The notes under the pieces were generated by a model, which searched no databases, had not been told where the DNA came from, and saw only the letters and a program-made list of their open reading frames with translations. A stretch of 64,000 nt of DNA from Aquabacterium sp. CECT 9606 (GTDB lineage: Bacteria > Pseudomonadota > Gammaproteobacteria > Burkholderiales > Burkholderiaceae_C). The first letter of the stretch is position 1, and each line of letters begins with the position of its first letter. The translations under genes were made by a program, and so were the position numbers. Below are positions 49,305 through 63,475 of the stretch, in pieces. The stretch spans positions 1,550,001 to 1,614,000 of the forward strand of contig NZ_CAKKNB010000001.1 in the NCBI RefSeq assembly GCF_918741295.1, given 5' to 3'.

Positions 49305-50726
49305 TCAAGCCGTGGCCGCGAACAAACCACCCAGCTCGCTTGCGCCGAAGCGTTTGTAGCGCGGGGCCACCAGTTCAAGGTTGCTGGATGAGACGCCCAT
49401 CCACCGGCCGAGTTCTGCGGCCAGTTGATCCACGGACAGCGAAGGCAGCAACCTGCCTTGTCCGACTTGATCGTTCCCACCCAGGCCAGGCTCAGGCAAG
49501 GTGCCATACAGGCGCCCGCCTGCCACCGCGCCACCCATCACCAGGTGGTGCCCGCCCCAACCGTGGTCAGAGCCATCGCCATTGCTGGTCAGGGTGCGTC
49601 CAAAATCGCTGGCCGTGAAGGTGGTCACCTGGCGGTCCACGCCCAATGAGCGCATCGCCTCGTCGAACGAGGCCAGCGCCTGCGCCACCTGTTCCATCAG
49701 CCTGGGATGATCCAACATCAGGCGATCGTGCAAATCAAAGCCGCCCAGGGACACGAAAAACACCTGGCGCTTGAGGCCCAGAGCCTGGCGCGCCGCGATG
49801 GTGCGCGCCACCATCAACAACTGCTGGGCCAGGCGGCGGGGTTTGCCATCCACCGAGGTGGTGAACATCGAGGGCAGGTTGCCAGGGGCCGTGAGCAAAG
49901 CCTCGCTCAAGGTGTGCTGGCCGGCCACGGCGCGTTTCATGATGGCCGCGTGCGTGCGGGCCAGCAGCACGGGGTGGTCTTGCCGGGTGACCAAAGACTG
50001 GAATACTTCAGACGCGCGGCTGGAGCCAAACAGGCCCGACGATCGGCTGGCCAACAAGGGGGCCGGGCCATCGGGCGCCACCGCATAAGGCACCACGGTA
50101 TCGCCCGCCAGGTACACGGCATTGCCGGCCACGTTCACGCAGGTGAAAGCGGCTTTGCCCGTGTTGTTGGACGACAGCATCAGGTCGCCCACGCGGCCGC
50201 CCCAACCCACAGTGCCGCCTTCGGGCTGGTAGGACTGCCACACGGCCTGCTGGTCGTTGTGCGAGAACAGCTGCGGTGGCAGTTGAACGTTCTTGCGGAA
50301 ATCATCCAGGGTGGTGGGTTGCAGCAAGGGCCCGATGTTGAGCAGCATGCCCAGCCGCTGCTGCTCAAACAACCGCTTCAAGGGCGCCCACTCGGGCGGG
50401 AACGCCACCTCGCGGCCCGAGGGCAGGCCGCTGCTTGGGTTCAGCTTGGTGTTCACCAGCTCGGCCTCTGTGCGCGCCAGGTTCTGGCGGGCGTTGGCGT
50501 AGGCCAGGTAGCTGCTGGCATCGCAAGGGATCACGGTGTTGCCGTGGTCATTGCCGCCATTCAGGAAAACGCAGACCAGGGCCTTGTAGTCGTCATTGCC
50601 CGAAGTGGCCGCGGCGGCTTCGGCCATGGTGGCCAGGCTGGCGGCCCAAGGTGCGGCGGCGCCCATCATGGACAGGGCGCCTGTGCGGCGCAGGAAAGCC
50701 CGGCGGCTTGAATCGTGGCGTGACAT
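49305..50726 (-). CDS. DUF1501 secreted protein (Tat)
   Basis: A 473-residue protein with a twin-arginine signal (SRRAFLRRTGAL, hydrophobic core, AEAAAA). The mature part (VCVFLNGGNDHGNTVIPCDA, GGFDLHD, TASDFGRTLTSNGDGSDHGWGGHH) is the DUF1501 family, related to alkaline phosphatase/sulfatase folds. It pairs with the DUF1800 gene 15 bases upstream, a common pairing of unknown function. ATG at 50726; a TTG in frame earlier is less likely. Confidence 0.9.
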   Translation of the reverse strand: MSRHDSSRRAFLRRTGALSMMGAAAPWAASLATMAEAAAATSGNDDYKALVCVFLNGGNDHGNTVIPCDASSYLAYANARQNLARTEAELVNTKLNPSSGLPSGREVAFPPEWAPLKRLFEQQRLGMLLNIGPLLQPTTLDDFRKNVQLPPQLFSHNDQQAVWQSYQPEGGTVGWGGRVGDLMLSSNNTGKAAFTCVNVAGNAVYLAGDTVVPYAVAPDGPAPLLASRSSGLFGSSRASEVFQSLVTRQDHPVLLARTHAAIMKRAVAGQHTLSEALLTAPGNLPSMFTTSVDGKPRRLAQQLLMVARTIAARQALGLKRQVFFVSLGGFDLHDRLMLDHPRLMEQVAQALASFDEAMRSLGVDRQVTTFTASDFGRTLTSNGDGSDHGWGGHHLVMGGAVAGGRLYGTLPEPGLGGNDQVGQGRLLPSLSVDQLAAELGRWMGVSSSNLELVAPRYKRFGASELGGLFAATA

Positions 50727-50741
50727 GGTGGTGCTCAATCC

Positions 50742-52544
50742 TCAGCGCTGAACCAGGAAATCCGGGCTGCACAAGATCAGGTAGACGGCGATCAGAACGC
50801 GTGCGCGGCGGCCCGTGACAAAGTGCGAGCCGGTCGGTGTGTCCACGGGGTGGATGGCCGCGTCCAACTGGGTGATCGACTCGACGGCGCTGAGGATCAT
50901 GGTGATGTTCTCGGGCAAGAGGGCACCACCGGTCAAGGCGGTGTTGAGCCAGGCCACGAGTTCCACGGGCGTCGCGGCCAGGTCATCCCAGTTCATGAGC
51001 GACCTAGGCAGCCTGATGCGATCGTAGTTGGGCTCGACCTGGTCGGCGCCAAACCCGATCACCGTTTGCATGAAATTGGCGTAGGCGATCACCGTGGCAT
51101 CGTCGGTGATCTGGAACTCGGGGGCGACCATGCCCTGGCATGTCAACTCGCTGTTGGGCGGCACGTAGCCAGGCCGGTAGAAGTTGAAGACCGAAGGCGC
51201 GCGCAAGGGGCTTTGGCCCAGGGCGGTCGTGGTGGCCAGGTTGGGCACCAACCATTTGCCATCGGTGGATTGCACATCGAACAACCTGGCCCAATGAACC
51301 AGGCGCAAAACCGGTTCGCGCAGCTTGCCGTGGTAGACGAGGCCGGCAGTGCTGGTCAGCGGCGGCCGCGCCTCCGGGTCCAGAACGATGGCCCGGATCA
51401 CGGCCTTGATGTCACCGCGCACACCCAGGCCGTTGTTGGCAAAAATGCCGGAGACCCGCGCGATGTACGCCGGGCTGGGGTTGCTGGTCACCAGTTGCTG
51501 GATCAGGCGCCGGCTGATGAAGGGCGGCACATTGGGGTGCTGAAAGATGACATCCAGCGCCGCGTCCAGCGCTTGCTCACCATTCTTGTCGGCACCAATC
51601 GTGGCACCCAGGAAAGATTTGCTGCCTTCTGAAAAATCGGCTGAGTTGTGAATCATGGGGCGGGCCAGGTGGTCTGGCACCGCTTCGCTGAAGCGGTCGA
51701 AATCCCACCCGGTGAACACCGAGGCGAGGCCGCTGATGTCCTCGTTGCTGTAGTTGGGAACGGGCTTGCCCGAGCTGTTCAGCACCTCGCTGCCATCGGG
51801 GCGCAACTGGTTGAGCCCGATGGTGAACAGCTGCAGGATTTCACGCGCGTAGTTTTCGTCGGGTTGGCGCTGGGTGACTGCGTCGGCCTTGCGGCTGCCA
51901 CGCATGTTCAGGTACACACCCATGGCGGTCGACAGCGTGATGGCTTTGAGCAGGGTTCTGAAATTGCCCAGGCCCTGGGCTTCAAGGATGTCCCAATAGG
52001 CCATGGCGGCGAACTGGCCCCAAGGCGTGGCCATGTTGCTGGACGACACCACGAAGATCTGTGACCAGGCCAATGCCATGCGCTGGCGCACCACATCGGG
52101 CCGCCCCAACAGGCGCGACCACAAGGCGTTGTCGACGCCACGGTCGGTGCCAAAGTTGCCTTCGCCAGCGAAGCCCTTCTCCTTGGCCCAATCAAAAACC
52201 GTGGGGCCCGGCAACGGGTCGTTCAATCGCGCGTTCAGCCAGATGGTGTAGTTGCGATCGGTTTCGACAATTTGCTTGACGTCAGGGATGGTGGCGCCGA
52301 GGCCGATTTGCGCCAGGAAGCGCGAAGCCATCTCATAAGTGGGAGCGGGCAACGGGCCCGCGGGGTTGACCGGTGTGGCTGCTGCCTGCGCCGGCTGGGC
52401 CGCGCACTGGGGTGTCAGCCCCTGCGCATTGTTCTTCGGATCGTTGGGTTTTTTGCCGCCACCGCCACAGGCGGTGGTCAGGGCGGCCACGCCGACTGCC
52501 GACACCCACGCGGCGCCCTTGTTGCTTGTCTCTTCCCTGCTCAT
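50742..52544 (-). CDS. DUF1800 lipoprotein-like protein
   Basis: A 600-residue protein. The N-terminus has a hydrophobic stretch ending ALTTACGGGG, a lipobox-like LTTAC, so membrane anchoring is likely. The body (ASRFLAQIGLGAT, VRQRMALAWSQIFVVS, ENYAREILQLFTIGL, FISRRLIQQLVTSNP) is the DUF1800 family. AAGGTGAG precedes the ATG. It is co-transcribed with the DUF1501 gene; function unknown. Confidence 0.9.
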   Translation of the reverse strand: MSREETSNKGAAWVSAVGVAALTTACGGGGKKPNDPKNNAQGLTPQCAAQPAQAAATPVNPAGPLPAPTYEMASRFLAQIGLGATIPDVKQIVETDRNYTIWLNARLNDPLPGPTVFDWAKEKGFAGEGNFGTDRGVDNALWSRLLGRPDVVRQRMALAWSQIFVVSSSNMATPWGQFAAMAYWDILEAQGLGNFRTLLKAITLSTAMGVYLNMRGSRKADAVTQRQPDENYAREILQLFTIGLNQLRPDGSEVLNSSGKPVPNYSNEDISGLASVFTGWDFDRFSEAVPDHLARPMIHNSADFSEGSKSFLGATIGADKNGEQALDAALDVIFQHPNVPPFISRRLIQQLVTSNPSPAYIARVSGIFANNGLGVRGDIKAVIRAIVLDPEARPPLTSTAGLVYHGKLREPVLRLVHWARLFDVQSTDGKWLVPNLATTTALGQSPLRAPSVFNFYRPGYVPPNSELTCQGMVAPEFQITDDATVIAYANFMQTVIGFGADQVEPNYDRIRLPRSLMNWDDLAATPVELVAWLNTALTGGALLPENITMILSAVESITQLDAAIHPVDTPTGSHFVTGRRARVLIAVYLILCSPDFLVQR

Positions 52545-52624
52545 TGATTCGCTCACCTTGCGCCAGAACAACGGCGCGGTTGGCGCGACTTTAGCGGGGA
52601 TGTTTCAGCGCCTCAAGAACCTAT

Positions 52625-53686
52625 TCAGGGGGTTTCCCGCACAGCACCAGGCTCGGTGGTCGTCCATTCATTGGCCAGCCGATAGCCCACGGCCAAAAAG
52701 GTTGGGCCCAGGAAGGCGCCAATCACCCCAAAGGCCAGCACCCCGCCCAGCACGCCGAGGAACACGATGGCGAAGGGCAGGCGAGAGCCTCGGCTGATGA
52801 TCAGCGGTTTGATGACGTTGTCCACGGCGCTGACCAGGAAGAAGCCCCAAGCGGCCACGAAGGCCGCCCAACCAGGTTCACCTTGCTGGAAAAGCCAGAT
52901 GGCCGCCCCGCCCCACACCAAGGGCGGCCCGACGGGGATCACCGACAAGAAGAAGGTGGCCCCGCCCAGCAGCACGGCACCCGGCACGCCCGCGATGGCA
53001 AAGCCGATGGCGGCGAGGACACCCTGCGCCAGCGCCGTGCCCAACACGCCATAGATCACGCCAGTGACCGTGCCACGGGCGATGCCCAGCAAGTAGGTGG
53101 CGCGCTCGCCGGCCAGGTGCGCCAAGGCGATGTGCAGGCGGGCAGCCAGTAGCTCGCCATGCAGGAAAAAGAAAAAGGCCAGGAACACCGACAGCGCGAT
53201 GTCCAACACCCCTTTGCCCACCACGCGCCCGGCCGTCAAGGCCATGGTCTGGGCGGGCTGGGCCAGCTTGCCAAGCTCTTCCATCAGACGCTGCCCGTCG
53301 TGCGCGAACTGCTGCCAGTAGGCTTCCAGGGAATGGCCGACCAAAGGCAGGTTGGCCAGCCAGGAGGGCGCATCGGGCAGGCCATTCTTGAGCAGCGATG
53401 TGGCCGCGACGCCCAGCTCGGCCACGTTGTCGGCCATGGCCAGTGCCACGGCAACGACGGGCACCAACAGGACCACGGTCACCAAAAGGGTCATCAAGCT
53501 GGCGGCCAAGGTGCGCCGCTGCCCGACCAGGCGATCCAGACGAAGGAACACGGTCCAGCTGGTGGACGCCAGGATCGCGGCCCAGACCAGCGAGGTCAGG
53601 AAGGGCCACAACACCAACAGGCACCCACTGCCGAGCAGCGTCAACGCCAGGGTGGCGAGGACTCGGTCTGAACGGGGGCTTTGCAT
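52625..53686 (-). CDS. AI-2E family transporter
   Basis: A 353-residue membrane protein with about eight transmembrane segments (LALTLLGSGCLLVLWPFL, TLLVTVVLLVPVVAVAL, VFLAFFFFL, VPGAVLLGGATFFLSVIPV, FAIVFLGVLGGVLAFGVIG). It belongs to the PerM/AI-2E family, which includes Na+/H+ exchangers as well as the proposed autoinducer exporter. The ATG at 53686 is chosen; a GTG 9 bases earlier is possible. Its last codons recur as a relic at 34317-34346. Confidence 0.9.
   Translation of the reverse strand: MQSPRSDRVLATLALTLLGSGCLLVLWPFLTSLVWAAILASTSWTVFLRLDRLVGQRRTLAASLMTLLVTVVLLVPVVAVALAMADNVAELGVAATSLLKNGLPDAPSWLANLPLVGHSLEAYWQQFAHDGQRLMEELGKLAQPAQTMALTAGRVVGKGVLDIALSVFLAFFFFLHGELLAARLHIALAHLAGERATYLLGIARGTVTGVIYGVLGTALAQGVLAAIGFAIAGVPGAVLLGGATFFLSVIPVGPPLVWGGAAIWLFQQGEPGWAAFVAAWGFFLVSAVDNVIKPLIISRGSRLPFAIVFLGVLGGVLAFGVIGAFLGPTFLAVGYRLANEWTTTEPGAVRETP
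52655..52684. repeat. Source copy of the 30-base repeat
   Basis: Lies inside the 3' end of the AI-2E gene; matched with one mismatch at 34317-34346 in the same orientation, 18.3 kb away. Confidence 0.7.
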
Positions 53687-53746
53687 GGCGGGCACAAGGT
53701 GGTGAACAAGGCCCCGAGCTTACTTGACCCCTGCCGGAAGAGCGGG

Positions 53747-54175
53747 CTAGAACGTCACTTTCACCGATGGCGCGCTGCGGTTCGCCTTGCCATGAAAAAC
53801 CGCCTCGATGTTGTTGCCGTCCGGGTCCAGCACAAATGCCGCGTAGTAGCCTGGGTGGTAAGGGCGTTCACCGGGGGCGCCGTTGTCCTGGCCGCCGTTC
53901 GCCAGCGCTGCCTGGTAAAACGCCTTGACCATGGCTTCGTCCTGCGCTTGAAACGCCAGGTGGTGGCGCCCGGTCAAGTGCCCCTGAGCGGCGGGGTTGT
54001 CGGCGGTGGACACGAACAACTCGTCCGCCCAGAAGAAGCCTTCGCCAGTGCCGCCCATCGGGATCTTCAGGACCTTGAACACCGCCGTGTAAAACGACTG
54101 GCTGGCCGCCAGGTCGCGCACAACCAATTGGATGTGGTCAATCAAGCGGCCACGGTGAAGTTCTTGGGTTTCCAT
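53747..54175 (-). CDS. VOC/glyoxalase-family protein
   Basis: A 142-residue vicinal-oxygen-chelate protein: IDHIQLVVRDLAASQSFYTAVF opens the fold, HHLAFQAQDEAMVKAFYQ carries the second strand, and VLDPDGNNIEAVFHG the metal-binding Glu. Possible metal ligands are the His in DHIQ, the His in RHHLAF and the Glu in NIEAVFH. Substrate unknown. Confidence 0.9.
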   Translation of the reverse strand: METQELHRGRLIDHIQLVVRDLAASQSFYTAVFKVLKIPMGGTGEGFFWADELFVSTADNPAAQGHLTGRHHLAFQAQDEAMVKAFYQAALANGGQDNGAPGERPYHPGYYAAFVLDPDGNNIEAVFHGKANRSAPSVKVTF

Positions 54176-54212
54176 GGTGCCCTCCTGTCAAGGAATGTGG
54201 GGGGGTCATTTT

Positions 54213-54578
54213 CTACCTTCAATCTCGGCCCGCAAGCGCTCTTCCTGGGCCTGCAATTCAGGTGTGAACTCAGCACCGAAATCGGCCGCCTCGAACAGTG
54301 GCCGAATCTCGATCTCGGAATCGCCGTCCATCGGGTTGGGGCACCGCTTGACCCAGCTCTTTCGTCTCGGCGAAAGGCCCGTCCGTCACGCTTCGCTGGC
54401 TGCCGGAAAACTGCACCCGCTTGCCCCGGGCACTCGGGTGCAGCCCTTCGCCCGCCAGCAGCAAGCCGGCCTTGACGAGCTCTTCATTGAAGTTGCCCAT
54501 GGCCGCCATCAACTCCGTGCGGGGCATTTCACCTGCCTCTGATTGGCTTGTCGCCTTCACCATCACCATGACACGCAT
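54213..54578 (-). pseudogene. Broken YciI-family copy (internal deletion)
   Basis: Close paralogue of the gene at 15946-16398. The first ~75 residues (MRVMVMVKATSQSEAGEMP to DGPFAETKEL) are intact. Against the intact copy about 53 bases are missing at the point matching 16122-16174, between two short GACC repeats. 53 is not a multiple of three, so the rest is read out of frame. In another frame the downstream WVKRCPNPM and EERLRAEI regions are still present. Loss appears recent, because the two parts are otherwise well conserved. Confidence 0.85.
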
Positions 54579-54644
54579 CGCTGTTCTCCTTGGGTGGGAT
54601 TGGAGGGCCGCAATCGACAGGGCGTGACAGATTGTGCGCATCCG

Positions 54645-55646
54645 TCACCGGCCCTGTTTGCCCCGATGGGCCCTGAAGGCCCTTGGCGTCAGCCCGGTCC
54701 AGCGCTTGAAAGACCGGGTGAAAGCGCTTTGTTCGCTGTAGCCCAACAGCAAGGCGATCTCTGCCAGCGACAAGCCGTGGTCCTGAAGGTAGCCGCACGC
54801 CAGTTGCTCGCGTGTGCGGTCCAGCATTTGTTGCCACGAGAGCCCGCTGGCGGCCAGGCGCCTTTGCAAGGTGCGCGTGGATTGATGCAGGCTGGCCGCT
54901 ACCTTGTCCACCGAGATCTGGCCCTCAGGCAGCAGGCGTGCGAGCAGTTGTTGCACGGATTGGTCGAACGCGTTGGGCTCGGGCAGCGCGTCCATCAGGG
55001 CTTGGGCTTGCAGCTCCAGCAAATCCTTGAGCATCGGGTCTCGCTTGCTCAGCGGCAGGCCGAGCAAAGGCAGAGGGATGCTGACCAGCGTGCGCGGCTG
55101 ATCGAAGCGCACGGGGCAGCGAAAGAACTGCTCGCAAGCCGCCTGCCGATCAAAGCTGGCCGTGTGCATGAAGTGCACCTGGGTGGGCGAGACCTGCTCG
55201 TCGACCTGTTGCCGCATGAACGAGACAAGCGCGGCAATGGCCACCTCATCGGCCAGGGCACCCCCGCCCCCTGGCGGCCAGCTCAAACTCACGTCCATGC
55301 CGGTGGGGTGCACTTGGGCAATGCCTGCGCCATAAAACAGGCGCTCGTAGCGTTGGTAGGCCGCCATGGCATCGCCCAAGGTGTCACAGGCCATGACCAG
55401 GTAGCCCAGGGCGCCCACGTGCCGGGCGGCCACGCCTGCGCCAATGTCCAGGCCCAACGCAGGGCGCTCAGGGCGCAGTGCGGTCGCTTCATCCAGCATG
55501 CCGGCCCACGCCACCATGGGCACGGCGTCGTTCACCGCGTGGGCGTTCACGGCGGCGCGCAGGCGGCGGGCGTCAAGCGACTCGCGGTCCAGCCAGTCGG
55601 TGAGCAGGCGTGTCCAGGCGCCGGTGACGCGGATCAGGAAAGACAT
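54645..55646 (-). CDS. AraC-family transcription regulator
   Basis: A 333-residue regulator. The C-terminal DNA-binding domain shows two helix-turn-helix units: VDKVAASLHQSTRTLQRRLA and LSLAEIALLLGYSEQSAFTR, then FKRWTGLTPRAFR. The N-terminal ~200 residues (AGVAARHVGALGYLV, the FDQPRTLVSIPLP region) resemble the OruR/ArgR-like arabinose-binding type with non-polar ligand. It diverges from the sterol-desaturase-type gene 84 bases away and probably controls it. The start is ATG 55646. Confidence 0.9.
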   Translation of the reverse strand: MSFLIRVTGAWTRLLTDWLDRESLDARRLRAAVNAHAVNDAVPMVAWAGMLDEATALRPERPALGLDIGAGVAARHVGALGYLVMACDTLGDAMAAYQRYERLFYGAGIAQVHPTGMDVSLSWPPGGGGALADEVAIAALVSFMRQQVDEQVSPTQVHFMHTASFDRQAACEQFFRCPVRFDQPRTLVSIPLPLLGLPLSKRDPMLKDLLELQAQALMDALPEPNAFDQSVQQLLARLLPEGQISVDKVAASLHQSTRTLQRRLAASGLSWQQMLDRTREQLACGYLQDHGLSLAEIALLLGYSEQSAFTRSFKRWTGLTPRAFRAHRGKQGR

Positions 55647-55730
55647 TGACTTGGCATGGATGGTTAAAACATTGGCATGCATTGTCGATGCATTGCAGGG
55701 CGGCGTCTCTAAATTCCAGCCATTGACGAC

Positions 55731-56609
55731 ATGATTTGGAGATGGCTGGTGACCGACTTTTTGCACGCCTTGTATTTCATCCTGATCGCCGGCTCGGTGT
55801 TCATTGGACTGGTGCTGCTGGAGCGGCGCCATCTCGTCCATCAGCAAAAGCCAGATGCCTACAACACGCAAGAAACGCTGGCGAATTTCTCGACCGGTGT
55901 TTTGTACAAGGTGACGGACGGCGTCTTCATCGCGCTGGTGGTGACCGTGTTCTACGACTGGGTGCGGCAGTGGGGCCTGAATTGGCGCTCATCTTCGGTG
56001 GCGCTGGATTTCGCGCTGCTGTTCGTGCTGACGGATTTGGTCTTTTACTGGGCTCACCGTTTCATGCACCGGGTGCGCTATGGCTGGGCGGCGCATTCGG
56101 TGCACCACAGCTCCGAGCGCTACAACTTGTCGACGGCCTTGCGGCAAACGCCCATGTTCGACCTGTCGGGGGTGGTGTTGCTCAGCACCATCCCGCAGGC
56201 ACTGATTGGCTTTGACAAGAATCTGGCTGTGCTGGCCTTGGAGGTGAACCTGTTCTACCAATTCTTCATCCACACCGAGGTGGTTCGCCGCTTGCCCGCC
56301 TGGTTTGAATACGTGTTCAACACGCCATCGCACCACCGCGTTCACCATGGCCGCAACCCGCGCCAGATCGACACCAATTTCGGCGGCACGCTCATCATCT
56401 GGGATCGGCTGTTCGGCACCTTCGTGGACGAGCGGGAGGCGGGCGAGATCCGCTATGGCGTGAGTGCCCGGGCACCGCGTTCGCTCAACCCGCTGCGCCT
56501 GGTGTTTGGCGAGTTCGTGTCGATGTGGGTTGATGTGTGGCGGCACAAGGATCTGCGCATTGTGTGGAAGCATCCCGATTGGGTGAACGAGCGCTACCCC
56601 CAGGCCTGA
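55731..56609 (+). CDS. Sterol desaturase/fatty acid hydroxylase-type protein
   Basis: A 292-residue integral-membrane di-iron enzyme. His clusters: YWAHRFMH, HSVHHSSERYN and PSHHRVHHGRNPRQI, the set of the superfamily, between about four membrane segments. It would hydroxylate or desaturate a lipid. It is divergent from the AraC regulator. Confidence 0.92.
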   Translation: MIWRWLVTDFLHALYFILIAGSVFIGLVLLERRHLVHQQKPDAYNTQETLANFSTGVLYKVTDGVFIALVVTVFYDWVRQWGLNWRSSSVALDFALLFVLTDLVFYWAHRFMHRVRYGWAAHSVHHSSERYNLSTALRQTPMFDLSGVVLLSTIPQALIGFDKNLAVLALEVNLFYQFFIHTEVVRRLPAWFEYVFNTPSHHRVHHGRNPRQIDTNFGGTLIIWDRLFGTFVDEREAGEIRYGVSARAPRSLNPLRLVFGEFVSMWVDVWRHKDLRIVWKHPDWVNERYPQA

Positions 56610-56633
56610 ACACCCTGCCATATACTGGCCGTC

Positions 56634-57002
56634 ATGCGCCGATGGATCGCCATTTTCCTGCTGGTATTGCTGCCGCTCCAGGCCGTCTGGGCGGTCATGG
56701 AGCCGTATTGCCTGCACGAAAGCAGCCAAGGCCACACCCACCACGTGGGTCATCACGAGCACCAGCACCATGCTGATGCAAGCATTGATCACCCAGACGA
56801 CGGCGGGCAAGCAGACAGCCCGGCGTCGGCCATGGCCGACCACGATCACCATTGCTGTTCGGCCTTGTCTTTGCTGACCACCGCTGCGCAGCAGTTGCCT
56901 GGGCCCATGCCCCGGGCTGAACTGGTGGCCTCGCCCTTGGCGGGCTATGCTTCCTTCGATGCCACGCGCATCGAGCGCCCCAACTGGACCACCTCGCCCT
57001 GA
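56634..57002 (+). CDS. His-rich periplasmic protein, CzcI-like
   Basis: A 122-residue protein with an N-terminal signal (RRWIAIFLLVLLPLQAVWA) and a His/Asp-rich metal-binding middle (QGHTHHVGHHEHQHHADA and MADHDHHCCSA). This matches the small CzcI/CzcE-like proteins in front of czcCBA. It is probably a metal buffer or regulator of the efflux system. The gap of 114 bases to czcC has no gene. Confidence 0.8.
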   Translation: MRRWIAIFLLVLLPLQAVWAVMEPYCLHESSQGHTHHVGHHEHQHHADASIDHPDDGGQADSPASAMADHDHHCCSALSLLTTAAQQLPGPMPRAELVASPLAGYASFDATRIERPNWTTSP

Positions 57003-57116
57003 GTCGGCGAGACAGGTTCCTTGGATCAACGCACCCTGATGTGATCCTGGCCATGTGAGGCCGGGTGCCATCCACCTGTTCGCCGAATGTCCCCTGCTTG
57101 ATGTGCGGAGAATTCG

Positions 57117-58349
57117 ATGCGACGGTTTCATCTTTGCTGGGCGGCCCGCATGGCCCTGCTCAGTCCTTTCTTGTGCCAAATGGCCTGGGCCCAAAGCCTG
57201 AGCCTGGACACCGCCTTGGCCACGGCGCTGGCACAGCACCCCGATTTGCGCGCCACGGTGCTGGAGCGCGAGGCCGCCCAAGGTGCCACGCAGCAAGCCG
57301 GTGCCTGGCTGAACCCCGAGCTGTCCACGTTGGTGGAAGACAACCAGCGGGCCACGCGCACCACCACCATTCAACTGAACCAGCCCATCGAGCTGGGTGG
57401 CAAGCGGTCGGCCCGCATCAGCGCGGCGCAGGCGGTGCAAGGCCAGGCGGACCTGGATGTGGTTTCGCGGCGAGCCCAGATCAGGTCGCAAGTGATGGCG
57501 GCGTTTCATGCCGCCGCCGTGGCGCAAGAGCGCGTGCGGCTGTCCGATGAATTGGGGCGCTTGTCCACCCAGGCACGCGAGGCGGCTTCCAAGCGGGTGA
57601 TGGCGGGCAAGGTGTCGCCGGTCGAAGAGCTGAAGGCGCAAGTGGCCGAAGCCCAGGCGCTGTCGGCATCCACCGTGGCTCTAAACGATTGGCAGGGGGC
57701 CGTGGCTCAGCTGCGCCTGGCCCTGGGCGATCCAAGTGCCAGGTTTGACCGGGTGGAGACCGACCTTCAACGCTTGCCGGCTTTGGGTCACTGGGCGCCC
57801 TTGGCGCAACGGCTGGAAGCCTCGCCAACCATCGCGCGGGCGCAGCAGGAGATCGCGCGTCGGCAAGCCCTGAGCGACCTGGAGCGGGCGCGCCGTGTGC
57901 CAGACCTGACCGTGTCGCTCGGTGCCAAGCGCGATGCGCAATTGGGCCGCGATCAGCCCATCGTGGGCCTGAGCCTGGTGCTGCCGCTGTTCGACCGCAA
58001 CCAGGGCGCCATCCTGGAAGCCAGCCGCCGCGAAGACAAGGCCAGGGCCGAACTCGAGTCCGTGCGCGCCAGCGTTGAAGCGCAGGCCAACCAGGCCTGG
58101 TCGCAATTGACCTCGGCCCTGGCGCAGGCCCACGCACTGCGCGACAAGGTGCTGCCGGCCGCAAGGCAGGCCTTTGCCTCCAGCACCAAAGGGTACGAGC
58201 TGGGCAAGTTCGGTTTCCTGGATGTGCTCGATGCCCAGCGCACCCTTTTTGAGGCGGAGGCCCTGGCGCTGAACGCCGCCGCTCAGGCTTACCAGGCCGA
58301 CGCCCGCTTGCTTGAGCTGCTGGGTGAGCCCAACCCGATGAAGGACTGA
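57117..58349 (+). CDS. czcC: Outer-membrane efflux channel CzcC type
   Basis: A 410-residue TolC-family protein. Signal peptide RRFHLCWAARMALLSPFLCQMAWA, then LSLDTALATALAQHPDLRA and the repeated long helices with LNQPIELGGKRSARISAAQA. It forms the outer-membrane channel of the RND pump. It ends 3 bases before the next gene. Confidence 0.92.
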   Translation: MRRFHLCWAARMALLSPFLCQMAWAQSLSLDTALATALAQHPDLRATVLEREAAQGATQQAGAWLNPELSTLVEDNQRATRTTTIQLNQPIELGGKRSARISAAQAVQGQADLDVVSRRAQIRSQVMAAFHAAAVAQERVRLSDELGRLSTQAREAASKRVMAGKVSPVEELKAQVAEAQALSASTVALNDWQGAVAQLRLALGDPSARFDRVETDLQRLPALGHWAPLAQRLEASPTIARAQQEIARRQALSDLERARRVPDLTVSLGAKRDAQLGRDQPIVGLSLVLPLFDRNQGAILEASRREDKARAELESVRASVEAQANQAWSQLTSALAQAHALRDKVLPAARQAFASSTKGYELGKFGFLDVLDAQRTLFEAEALALNAAAQAYQADARLLELLGEPNPMKD

Positions 58350-58352
58350 TCC

Positions 58353-62988
<4,636 letters not shown>

Positions 62989-63194
62989 AGATGGAACATA
63001 TGGTATAAATCTGCCTGCGCCGTTGTGGCAACGCCTTTTCAGAGGCGGTACCCCTGCCCAGCTGGCCGCGTTTTGCGACCTTCGTCGCCCTTTTGGTCTG
63101 CCGAGCTGCAGCCAACCGAGCCACTCGATGCTCACGCAGGTTTATTCAGGCCTGCGCTTCCTGATTGATCAAGATTTCAAACATCGCCATTTCC
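62989..63194. other. Spacer between czcA and a small gene
   Basis: About 200 bases; no coding sequence seen on either strand. It must hold the promoter of the 72-residue gene. Confidence 0.4.
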
Positions 63195-63413
63195 ATGGGC
63201 AAGTACGTCGTTTCGCCCGCGACACACCAGACCGATTGTGGCCGCTTCCGCGCCTCCTTCTCGGTCCATCGTTCACAGGGCAACGGCAGCTACTCCCGTG
63301 TGTTCCGTTTTGACAAAACCTTTGCCTCGCGCGAAGCTGCCCGGCTCTTTGCAGTCACCCAGGGCTGGCTGGAAACGTGCCTGCCGCACCACTCTTCCCA
63401 GCCCAGCAGCTGA
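63195..63413 (+). CDS. Small conserved-looking protein (72 aa)
   Basis: Not assigned to a family with certainty. The 72-residue product GKYVVSPATHQTDCGRFRASF, then VFRFDKTFASREAARLFAVTQGW, looks like a compact two-strand, one-helix domain. The ATG at 63195 is chosen since the preceding ten codons are unconvincing. It lies about 60 bases before the RRM gene. Confidence 0.55.
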   Translation: MGKYVVSPATHQTDCGRFRASFSVHRSQGNGSYSRVFRFDKTFASREAARLFAVTQGWLETCLPHHSSQPSS

Positions 63414-63475
63414 GAACTCCCGATTCGCACACCCGCATCCTGACGATGCGCATGATTCAGAAAGGCTCTTCTTCC

